NCBI GenBank assembly: GCA_013365365.1
Contig: JABVXU010000623.1
Location: forward strand, 1-30,722
DNA length: 30,722 bases
Origin: Cruorifilaria tuberocauda
Lineage: Eukaryota; Nematoda; Chromadorea; Rhabditida; Onchocercidae
Direction: 5' to 3'
The notes beneath the pieces are model-generated. The model did not search any database. It saw nothing but the letters and a program-made list of their open reading frames with translations, and had not been told where the DNA came from. Both the position numbers and the translations under genes were made by a program. Positions 1 through 10,500 of this stretch are shown in pieces; the stretch's first letter is position 1; each line of letters begins with the position of its first letter.

Positions 1-663
1 TATTATAATATTATTTGTATTATTAGATATCGAATATTAAGATATGATCAATATTTATATTAAAAGCTAATAGAATAGACTTGCATATAATAATTGGATT
101 AAAAAGTATCTAAACGTACGTGGGAAACACAGATGATACGTGGGAAGTGATGATACGAGGAATATTTGAAGATTCGTTAAGTAGTAAGATAAATTGAGTG
201 TGGGAAGGTAAACGTGATGGTCACTCATTGAAGATGTCATGGTCACTACGAACATCGCAAACATTTTCATCACTTTTGATTCATTTCAAATTTTCTATAT
301 TTCATTGGAAATTTCATTTCACTGTTTACTCTTTTTCATTCCTTTCACTTCATTTTAACTTTTTATCTCCGAGAAAAAATGAAATAGTAAGAATAAGTCA
401 AATATTTCTTTCAGATATAATTTTATCAAATTAAGTTTTATTAATATTATTAATCATATTAAAATTATATTAATCATCTTAAAAATTTTTTCATCTCTAT
501 ATTAAATCAATTATCGTAATTCGTAAATGTAAACAATCATTTTTTGTAAACAAGAGAAAGAAATGATTTATTTATTGATTTAAAAAAATTGATTAATAAA
601 GTTGTGCAAGAATTATTACAGAAATAGATTTCAATCAATATTAACGATTTCAATTAATCTGAA
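1..663. other. Left-edge intergenic / upstream region
   Basis: AT-rich sequence with no convincing gene. Short overlapping reading frames occur on both strands, but none has homology I recognise or usable splice context. The notable content is a cluster of GTGGGAA-containing sites at 119-206, described separately. An in-frame TAA at 655-657 closes the reading frame just before the ATG at 664. A weak acceptor-like ACAG ends at 621 and could be a splice-leader acceptor for the next gene. Confidence 0.6.
117..206 (+). promoter_or_regulatory. Cluster of three CSL (LAG-1/Su(H))-like sites
   Basis: CGTGGGAA occurs at 119-126 and 139-146, and TGTGGGAA at 199-206, all in the same orientation. All three fit the high-affinity CSL consensus YGTGRGAA used by the Notch effector (LAG-1 in nematodes). 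Starts are offset by 20 and 60 bp, near whole helical turns. The first two lie in a short imperfect tandem repeat (TACGTGGGAA...GATGA), so the pair may have arisen by duplication. The cluster is about 460-545 bp upstream of the GT92 start codon. Binding is inferred from the motif only. Confidence 0.4.
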
Positions 664-3600
664 ATGCTAATTTATTATCGACACTTATTTCGTTTCTTCT
701 ATCTACCATATCAATTATACCGTAATTATTCTACCATTATTCATCTATTTTCCAAAGGATGTTTTATACTAACTGGATTACTGTGTGCGATAGCACTGTA
801 CTACCGTACTACCAATATTTGGACATTAAAAAACATGGCGGATGCATTTTTATCGCGAAAAAATCCACTTAGACCGATTATTTTTGGTGCATTTCATCGA
901 ATTCACACGGAGCAAAATATTCCGGGAAACTATGTGGTCATAGTTAATTAATTATATTTACAAATTGAAAGTAAATAAAGTTGACTTATTCATACATGCT
1001 CTATTTATTAAGCTCACTATTTGTAAATTTTGATAATTAACACTGTACATCTATTGAATTATGATACTGTACATTTATTGAATAGTAATAATAATTTTAA
1101 TGAATTTTAAAATATAATATCTATTTGCTTATATTATTTTAGGTATTTCAATTTCTCGGTGATGTACAACAATCATATCGTTTATTTTGCTTTTCAACAT
1201 ATCAAAACGGTAAACAATTTGTTTACAAAGCTCATATTCAGCGGATACATCAAGGAAAACGATTTACAAATGATATTTGTTCTATGGCTGGTTTTATTGC
1301 TGAATGTCGTGTTACAAATCAATTTTTACCATTTATACGGTAAATTTATTATCACGATAATATTATTATCACTATTTATTATCACTACAATATTACTACC
1401 ACCTGTTTTATTACGCCAAAGAATTTCATAAATTTAATCAATATTTTCATGATAATATTACAATATTATTAATTTCTTTCTTATCAGTTTATTTCCCTAT
1501 TAATTATTAATTTCCAAATATTTACTGATAATACATCTAGTTTGTACTGTTTTATGCTATATTTTAAAATTCAAAAACTTAAAACTTAAAATTTACTTGA
1601 AGTATATTTTGATAAATTAATATACTTTGAATTTTTAATTATCATATCCTAAAAGAATAAGTAAAAATGGTATTAAATTATTAAATCCGCATGCTTGCTG
1701 TACACATACAGCTGGAACTGTTTATTTTATTTTGTAAATTTTTAAATTTGCCAATTTCAAAACTTCTTACTAAGTAAACAAATTTGAAATGGTACAATTA
1801 CTTTGTAAACTTTAATAATTATGTTTTAAAGTATTTTTGTAAAAATTAACTTAATTTTTAAATATTTTTCTTACAAAAAAAAAATCTAACCTAAAAATTT
1901 TAAACAAATAAAAAAAAGAGGAAATTAAAGAGTAAGTACGAAAGATACCCTGAAGGGATCACTTAAAATACCTATTGAAAAAGCACGTAATGAGAAGAGA
2001 CATAAGCTGGTTGTATGCATGGCACCAACGTACACGTTTCTGGAATGGCGTATTTTACTTCTTGGCATTGAAGTATGGCTTGCACTTGGAGCCAGTAAAA
2101 TAATTATTCCGATACAGTCTATTTCACGTGATGCCTTTAACATACTTCGACAATATGAACGAGATGGCAAGTTCACGTTTCTCGTCATATTCATTTATTT
2201 TACGTAAATCTTGGTATTTACGTCTTTATCAATTTAAATCGTAGAAAAAGAAATTGCATGGATTCATTTCTAAACGTATAAATGTATATTTAACGTATAT
2301 TAAACGTAAACGTAAAATGATGAATAGAGTTTTGATAAATAAAACTAACAAGTTTTCATAAGTTAATGACGAAATTTCAGGAAAAAGAAGTTTATAGAGA
2401 AAACTGATAAAATGACTTGATAAATCATTGTTACTTGTAACTGCAATATAATATGTTTCTTGTAATTGCAATTAGTTACTTGTAATATTTTACTTGTAAT
2501 TGTAGTAATTGTAAAATACTGTACTTGTAATTTTAACTAAAACTAACTTATTACTATAATGATAAATTGTTTATAATTTGAAATTATCTTTCAGGATTAG
2601 TTATTTTACGTCATTGGCCTAAATGGCCGATATTATCAGATAAAAATCCAAATGGTTTAGTTTTATCACGAGGTAAAATACTTACTTTATGGATTACATT
2701 ACTATTTATTACTTCATGCAAAGTAAAATTGCAACAAGATAATTTTTTGCAATAAATAAAGCTTCAGTTGGAATTTTTGAATTATTACTTATTGATTTAA
2801 ATAAATACTGATAATTGAAATGATAAATTTAATTAAATGAAATAGTTTTTATTTTTCAGGAATTGAAGAATCACATGTGAATTGTTTATTTTTTGCTAAA
2901 CCATGGTCTGAAATGATAGCATTCACTGATTTCGATGATATTTTAATTCCAACAAAATCGATGAAAATTTATTCAAATGTAAATATTGATATTTTACAGG
3001 TTATCATTTATAAATATTACAAAATCATAAACATTAATCAAAATTCTGTTTAAATTTTATTTTCATAAAATTAAGTTATAATTGAATTTTTTGTTTCAAA
3101 TTTATTTTCGCTACAAAACATCAAAAATAAAACGTGATTTACGTAAAGAATAACGTATATAAATAGGATCTCAATATATAAATATATAAAATTTATTGCA
3201 TTGAAATGAAGTTAAGTAATGTTTTAATGATTTGATGCAAGCCTAACTAGTATTTTAAATTAACTCTAGTTAATTGAAGAAGAAAAAGAGTGCAAGTAAG
3301 GGTTAAATTTAGTATTTTCAGGATCTTGCAAATGAGCATCCACAAGCTGGATCATTCCTATTCGAGCAACGTGACGTACGAATGGTACTACCGGAAGATA
3401 ATGAAATATCGCAGTTAGATAGTTTCAATTTTAATTTTCTAATAAGTACGAATAAGAAGAAAGAATGTACGGTATGGCGTATGAAAACACGTGTCATCGT
3501 GAATGCAAGTGAATTTCAGTTCCATGAATTTTTTGCTAATTTAGTAAATTTATCGATCGACCACTGAACTCATTTTTGATTTCAATAATAACCTATTTCA

Positions 3601-5565
3601 TGAGACAAAAGAATAGAGGGATTTATTGATAACAAATTTAAATTTAAAAAAACTTTCATTGTACTTTTTAAAAGTATAATTAAATTATATTTAAATGCTG
3701 TATTTGGATATACAGTTAGATTAAACTGAACTATAGAAATACTTTAATGCAAAGTAAAATGTTTTTTCCTTCCTTTTTATTTTCAAATAGTTTAAAGTTA
3801 AAGTAATAACTTAAAGTATACATTAAATCAGCAAATTTTGCGATTACCTAAGAGAAATCTTCGATACTCAAAGAGTAATACGTAATTGAGTAATATAAAT
3901 GAGTAATATATACTTTATTGTTGAATTTCAAATGATCTTTCTTTCTGATCAATTTTCGATTATTAATTAATGTGTGATTATCTTAATCACAAATTAATTG
4001 AATTCGCAGTAATTTAGACTTAATTAGTATTAAACAATTATTTCAGGTCGCGTAGATACTGTCAATATGCATGAAAGTGGAATTAATCGTTTTGGTTACG
4101 TACAGGTATTACTTGTTTATCATCTCTTATCATTTTATCAATTTTAACACTCAATTTGTCTATTTCGTTATCAAAAAATTTTAAACTATATAAAAGATGG
4201 GAGTTAACAGGTGCGAATTCCATGTCATCGAGCGCATTTCTACCACATGCGCCATTCATTTCGAGAACAATCAATCGGACAATCTTTAAATATGAGTAAT
4301 TTGATAGAATTGCTCAACAGGTAAGTAACTCATTTCTTCTTTTCAGTTTAATTTCTTAATTCCTCAATTCGTATGAACTTTAAAGAGTGAAAAAAAAAAT
4401 TTTAATTCTGTTAATTAAAATAACTTCATTTAAATAGGTGAATAGATCAAGTGGAATTAATTTTTATTATTATCCTTTCGAATGAATCTCAGGAATGTAT
4501 AACCTTTTGAAAGCTAATACCTATGATAAGATATGTGATAAGTAAAAGTGGATAAACGTGGAATTTTCACGTAAGTTTCAAAACTGTCCGTTAATTTTCA
4601 GGAATTTCCAAAAGCGACTTCAAACAACACTTCAAATCATCGCAAAACAACGAATGAATAGCTCTTTGATTGAAACGTTGGAGGATTTTGATAAATGCGT
4701 AATTGAAATTAACAAGGAGCATTTTAAGTTAAAAGTATCACGTTGCATGACGCCACACGTTTGTTACCTAAAGTTGAAAAGGTTGGGAACTTTCCGTCTA
4801 TCGCTCAAATATTACAATTAATTATTACAAGCAAATTTTATAGCATGAAAATAAGTTTTCTAAATTTCATATAGTCATTTTAAATACATTACTGTATATT
4901 ATCATAAATAAAGTCACTTTAAGTATATTACTGTATATTATCCTAGATATCAATTACTGTATATTATCGTAAATAAATTACTTTATATTATATATTAAAT
5001 ATACTACTGTATATTATCGTAAATATCAAAGAGATAATCGAACAAAAAATTTGTGGGACCGGAAAAATCATACATCAGATTTTCCAATATTTCTGAATTT
5101 TTATAAGTGTTCAGATTAATATTCCACAAATTCCTATCCTTTTATTACTTTCAAATATTTCCAATTACCTAAACAGATGATTTGATACTAACTTCGACTA
5201 AATGATACGATAATTTGCTCAATGAATTAAATAATAAAATAATTAAGTGCTAAAGTAATAATTCCTAAAGCATTACTTCTCATCAAATCTTCAAATGAAA
5301 GTTATTTCAATATTTATTCATTTATCATTTCAATTATCAATTGTTTCTTTAAAATGGGAATAATTTTTTATTAGTAAAAATTTTTTGATTAATTTTTTTT
5401 TTCAGTAAAATTGAATGCGTCGCTTCAATTGGCAGTTACGAATTCGCATATGCATCCGGCGATTTCATTCTTCGATTAGCTGATGCTCAATTTAGCGATA
5501 GCGATGAGAATTGCGATGCACCAATTTCAAAAATTGTTAAAGGCAATTATTTTTATGCTCCATAA
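664..5565 (+). CDS. GT92 (DUF23) family glycosyltransferase, complete, 10 exons
   Basis: Exons: 664-942, 1143-1339, 1931-2166, 2595-2672, 2860-2999, 3322-3508, 4047-4105, 4211-4320, 4602-4781, 5406-5565 (1626 nt, 541 aa). The protein has a short N-terminal cytoplasmic part, one hydrophobic anchor at about residues 33-47 and a lumenal GT92 domain, as expected of a type II Golgi enzyme. Family hallmarks visible: VVCMAPTY (186-193), LRHWPKWP (242-249), the metal-binding acidic motif FTDFDDILIP (285-294), EHPQAGS (315-321), WRMKTRVIVNAS near 370, and a PCHRAHFYHMRHS block (396 on). The family includes nematode GALT-1, a galactosyltransferase acting on core fucose; the acceptor used here cannot be read from sequence. 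ATG 664 follows an in-frame TAA (655-657). Intron 3 uses a GC donor. The exon 9 donor is GTTGGG; an alternative donor nine bases earlier is also in frame. Confidence 0.93.
2167..2594 (+). other. GC-AG intron in the GT92 gene
   Basis: Exon 3 ends at 2166 in phase 1 and the intron begins GCAAGT, the typical strong GC donor. Splicing to the TTTCAG acceptor ending at 2594 gives RDG-LVILRHWPKWP, which fits the GT92 family without a gap. Nearby GT dinucleotides would add residues not expected in the family or break the frame. The reading frame runs on to a TAA at 2205-2207 if the intron is not removed. Confidence 0.8.
4880..5030. repeat. Four-copy TACTGTATATTATC repeat in intron 9 of the GT92 gene
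   Basis: The 14-mer TACTGTATATTATC occurs at about 4889, 4929, 4955 and 5015 with diverged AT-rich spacers of 25-60 bp. It is one of several local amplifications of a TACTGTA core in this window. Confidence 0.7.
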
Positions 5566-6520
5566 TTTTGATTATAAATTCAATTTTGAATTTCAATTTC
5601 AATCTATTTTAATCAATCCTGCTGTTATTTAATTATTATATTGTTATAAAACTTTATTGATTAAATTATTGTAATTTGGATTGATTATTGTTAAATTACT
5701 TTTTACTATAAAATATTATCTTATATCGAATTCTTTGGATAATTCTTATTTGCAATTCAACAAAAAAAAGTATTCTCCAATAATATTCCATAAAATAAGT
5801 AAATCAAAGTAATTCTGGGACGATATGATAAGTCCTTGATATGATAATATGATATGATATGATATCAGAATTTGAATACTTCTGAAGATGTGTATAGTGA
5901 TAAAGGAACAAGGAGCCTAGATATAACTTATATGCATATTTGTAGATTTATAAAATATTGATGAAAGTTTAGTTAGTCCATTGAGTGGACTGATGGCAAA
6001 TAATCATTTTTGCTAACTATGAAAAGACAGATTAGAAGCAAGAAGAAAAAGCCTGAAAAAATTCTGGACTCAGAAAAAGACAACAGAGAGAGAGAGAGAG
6101 AGAGAAAGCCTAAAAAGATTTGGATTTTGACAACACAAATATCGCTGTGTGGAAATTATAAAGTGATTAAAAGCTTTACATTTATTTCATCTAAAAATGA
6201 GGACCAGCTGGATGCTTCAGGCTTTAGCCAAGCTAATCTAGGCTAATTTAAGCTAATCTAACGCATTGTTTTTTTTTTCTTCAACAATTTATAATTTTTT
6301 ATAAGTAAGTAACACACACAAAATATGAAAGTAAGAATGGAAATTATAGGAAAAAAAAATGCGAGGAAGGAAATTAGTGAATAAAACGAAAAAAACCTGA
6401 AAAAGGTTTTTTTTTTTTTTTTTAAATTTAAAAGATGAGAAAAAAATTTCAGGAATGATTATAGAAATAGAGTGGTAATGCTTTTTTTTAGTTTTGAAAA
6501 GAGGAGCAAAAGAAGAGAAG

Positions 6521-6559
<39 letters not shown>

Positions 6560-6874
6560 AGAAGACAGCTCATGCGTGTTTGTTCCTATCTCAGCTAATA
6601 TTCTATAGCCATAATATCTAGCTTGAAGCTTTAAGCCTTTAGCTTAGGCTATTTCAAAATTCTGTGAGAGTGAAGCCAAAGATTTGCCATCCCTCAATTT
6701 TAACTGATTGCAAAATATGCCAGTCGCATTTCTTAAAACTAAAATAGATAGTAGCAATAGCAGTAGCATAGCTATGGATAAAATATGATAAAAGTATTTG
6801 AAAAGCTTTCCTTCATTCATTCCTTTTCCGTCTTCAAACTTTTTTTCTTCGTTCTCATGCAAATTAAGCATAAA
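5566..6874. other. Intergenic region with GA microsatellites
   Basis: Contains two (GA)n tracts, at about 6085-6105 and 6521-6560, long T and A runs, and a short perfect hairpin AGTCCA-TTGAG-TGGACT near 5975. Reading frames in this interval depend on the GA tracts or A-runs and show no recognisable protein. Segments around 6212-6258 and 6613-6656 share short AAGCT/TAGCC-rich words in opposite orientation. No gene is called. Confidence 0.6.
6521..6560. repeat. (GA)n microsatellite
   Basis: About 40 bp of nearly pure GA dinucleotides. A shorter similar tract lies at 6085-6105. Confidence 0.9.
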
Positions 6875-7485
6875 AGCTATCAACTTTGATTAAAATCTTT
6901 CATTCCGGAAATTTTGAAAAAATGATTTATGACCGGTATTTTAATGGAAATCTTTTGTTTTTACGAATAGCTTTTTATCGCGAGAAATTTTATTCCGGAA
7001 AATTTGAACTGTTTTGCTGTTTGATAAGCTATCAACTTTGATTAACATCTTTCATTCCGGAAATTTTGAAAAAAACGATTTATGTCCGGTATTTTAATGG
7101 AAATCTTTTGTTTTTACGAATAGCTTTTTATCGCGAGAAATTTTATTCCGGAAAATTTGAATTGTTTTGCTGTTTGATAAGCTATCAACTTTGATTAACA
7201 TCTTTCATTCCGGAAATTTTGAAAAAATGATTTATGTCCGGTATTTTAATGGAAAACTTTTGTTTTTACGAATTGTTTTTTTATCGCGAGAAATTTTATT
7301 CCGGAAAATTTGAATTATTTTGTTGTTTGATAAGCTATCGACTTTGATTACGTCGTTCATTCCGGAAATTTTGAAAAAATGATTTATGTCCGGTATTTTA
7401 ATGGAAAACTTTTGTTTTTACGAATTGTTTTTTTATCGCGAGAAATTTTATTCCGGAAAATTTGAATTATTTTGTTGTTTGATTA
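6875..7485. repeat. Four-copy ~153-bp tandem repeat with TTCCGGAA palindromes
   Basis: Units begin with AGCTATC at 6875, 7027, 7180 and 7333 (periods 152-153) and are nearly identical. Each holds two TTCCGGAA palindromes (in the first copy 6903-6910 and 6993-7000), so eight in all, plus one TATCGCGAGAAA and one CCGGTATTTTAATGG block. These CG-containing words stand out against the AT-rich background. The array stops about 35 bp before the start codon of the potassium channel gene, so it occupies the place of its promoter or 5' leader. TTC-nn-GAA is the core pair of a heat-shock element; a third, imperfect TTT unit follows with correct spacing. Confidence 0.92.
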
Positions 7486-7503
7486 TTTCGGTGTGCACGT
7501 ATG

Positions 7504-7511
7504 TTACGTAA
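7504..7511. promoter_or_regulatory. TTACGTAA palindrome (bZIP-type site)
   Basis: A perfect TTACGTAA palindrome, the PAR-bZIP (CES-2-like) consensus, lies 9 bp before the channel start codon. It also supplies the in-frame TAA (7509-7511) that fixes the start at 7521. Regulatory function is only inferred. Confidence 0.3.
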
Positions 7512-7520
7512 CCATCGGAA

Positions 7521-10500
7521 ATGCACGACGAAATTCGATCATGCTGCTTGCGAGCGATAAATTTCCTAAAAAAGGTATTTTTATAAATTCTTAAACTTGC
7601 TATGACCTCATGCTGAACTTTTGAACTTACTTTGAACGCTTACAAACTTTTACAAATTGCTGAATTGAATTAAATTTGATTTGCACTATTAAAATATATA
7701 GTAATTGATATTAGCAAGATTTTCAAATTTCATTCATTTATATTGACTTACCTATTTTAACTTATAACTTGAAAATAAAATTTTAGTATATATTGTTTGC
7801 TCATTTAATTGGTTAAATTAATTTTAAATTAGTAAAGCTTATAAAAAATTTCGTTTTTACCTAAAAACGATTATTGCATGAAATTTGTTTATTTCAAATT
7901 TATTTTAGAAATTTTGCCTTCATCTTCGATCAATAAATTTGAATTAGCGTAAAATTATAAGTTAATAAAGCTAATTTTGATTTTTAAAATTTTATAAAAT
8001 TATTGCAATAAAGAAAATCTTTGCTTTAGTTTTCATTTCTAATTTTAATTCAAAATGAAAAATGTGCTAATTTTTCAATCCTAAATTAAAGCTAAAATTA
8101 AAAAAAAAGCTGATTATATCAGATTTAAATGATGAATTTATCAATTTATCATATCAATTAATTAAGTCGAATTTATCAATTTATCATATCAATTAATGAA
8201 GTCGATTATTAGTTTATTATAGTTCGTCGGTTTTACCATTGCGCATATTGGATTGTGCGCATTAGTCGCTGCGTACGCCGTTCTTGGAGCATTTATGTTT
8301 CGTGAAATCGAATATCCGGAAGAATTGAAATTTCAGGGACATATAGAAAATGACACGTGGACGGCAAGTTTGTTAAAACACCCTTCCGGTTCACTATTTT
8401 AGCATTGCTAATGATTTTCTTATTTGACGAGAAATTTTTTTAATTTAAATTTTTTATTTACGAAAATTCTTATTTGTTGGGAAATTTTCTATTTACAAAA
8501 ATTGTTAAATGTATAAATTTTAATCATTCGACCAGAAGTTAGCTGTTTAATTTTCTGGCTAATTTTGATGTAATAAAAAAAAAATAGAATGTAATATTTT
8601 ATTTCTAAGTTAAACTGAATGAAAAATTTACTTTTACTTAATTAATAATTAATTTAAAGCAAAAAAACGTATAACCATATAGAGTGAAAGTAAAAATTAT
8701 TGTATTGTTAACCATTTTTGTATTCCTGAAATCGCTATGGTAATAGTTGCAAGAAACTTAAAATACAGTAAATTATCATTTATTTATCAAGCGTAACTCT
8801 CGTAAGTAATAACTTATCCTAAATCGTTATTATCATTAATTTCATAATTCTCATAGGTTGTAACTGCTATCGTTCTCGATCTTGTGGCTAAGAAAAGTGA
8901 GGAATAATTTACGTAGCTTTTTCTTGCAACAAATTAGCTTCGTAATAACCTAATCGTAAAACCTGTACTTCTTTTCGTGCAACAAATTAATTTAAACTAA
9001 TCTCGAAAATGATTTCTGTCTCTATTTTCTTGGATTTTAAGAGTTAAATTTTATTTTTCCAAAAAAAATGATTTTTTTTTGATAAATTTTTTGTTAAAAT
9101 CTTTATTACTGTAATCTTTACTAATACTGTAATCTTTATTTATTACTGTAAAATTATACCTAATTATTATTAATTAGGTATAATTTTGATAATTTACAAA
9201 AAAATACTTTAAATAGGAAAATATACTTCGCTGATATGGTAATTATGTATACATACTGTGAAAATATCATATCAATAAAATGGATTTAAAATGGATTTCA
9301 AAGATTTTGAATGATTGATTTAAGAAAAGCGCATGAAAGAGAGGAGGAAATAATTTAACTTTAATGATATTATCAACCATAGAGATTTATGAAATTCGAA
9401 AAATCAACTTAATCACTCTTTTTTTGTTCTATTCACTAAGGCTTTCCAATAAACTATCATGATTAATCGGTATTGTTTTTTCCTCATTTTTCATAACTTA
9501 TTTTTTAATCCATTTTTTTACAATCGACATTCAATATGAAATTGAATTAAAGTCGGATTGAAATTGAAATATGAAATTAAATATTGAATTTATTTTGATG
9601 AATTCTACTATCAAAAAAAAGATAGTAATCAGTTAATTTCAGCGATTTTTTAAGCTTTTTAATTATTTGGAAAGAATAAAATTGCTTCAATATTAAAATA
9701 AACTCTTTTAAATGCTCAATTTTTATTTATACCTTAACTTCTTAACTTTATTGAGTACTTAATTTCGATTTTAAATTTTTTATATTAATTGAAAATTATT
9801 TTTATGTATTTCTTCCAGTTTCAATTTCAGTTTTATTATTTATTTTACAGGTGATAAACGAACTGTACAAGTTTATTGATTCAAAAGATGTGATCGAAGA
9901 GGCGGAAGTAAAAAACAAAGCACATCAGTTGCTCAAAGTTTTCGAATTACAACTTGTTAACGCTGTTAATTTTGAAGGTTTTAAATTTTGAATAATTTAA
10001 AATTCCATCCTTTAAAACTATGATTTATCAGTAAAACAAAAGTAGAAAATTGAATTTTCCATTTAATTTTAAGGTTATGATGATAAAGATGTAATAACAC
10101 CAAATTATCAATGGACATTTTCTGGTGCTTTATTATTTTCAATAACTGTTTTTACAACTATCGGTGGGTTTTTTTTATTCTTTGGATTATATTACTCGAT
10201 TATTATAATCATGATACTGATAAGAAAGTAAGGGTGTAAATGATAAAATTAAAAGTTCAACTTTTCCTCTCATATTTTCATTTGATCTTTATAGTTTAGA
10301 GACAGCTAATATGATTTAGCTATACCATAAGAAAAGAATTTATTAAAATTTCAAACAAAAAAAAAATGTCATATTTATTTTTGCAGAGAAATTGATATAA
10401 GTAATATTTCATTTTCCTTAAAGTATTTTTTGAAGTTTAAAAAAGTGAATTGAAATACTTCGGAGTGAAAAATGAGAGTTACACGAAATTAACCCGTCAT

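Noticed and set aside
67..434. Overlapping 68- and 78-codon frames on opposite strands at the left edge
   Set aside because: Composition typical of AT-rich noncoding DNA, no family resemblance and no splice context linking them to neighbours.
3509..3567. Extension of GT92 exon 6 to a stop at 3565-3567
   Set aside because: Reads FQFHEFFANLVN past a valid GTGAAT donor; splicing at 3508 instead gives the conserved NASRVDTVNMHESG.
6010..6246. Lys/Arg/Glu-rich frame
   Set aside because: Built largely on a GA tract and A-runs, with no recognisable domain.
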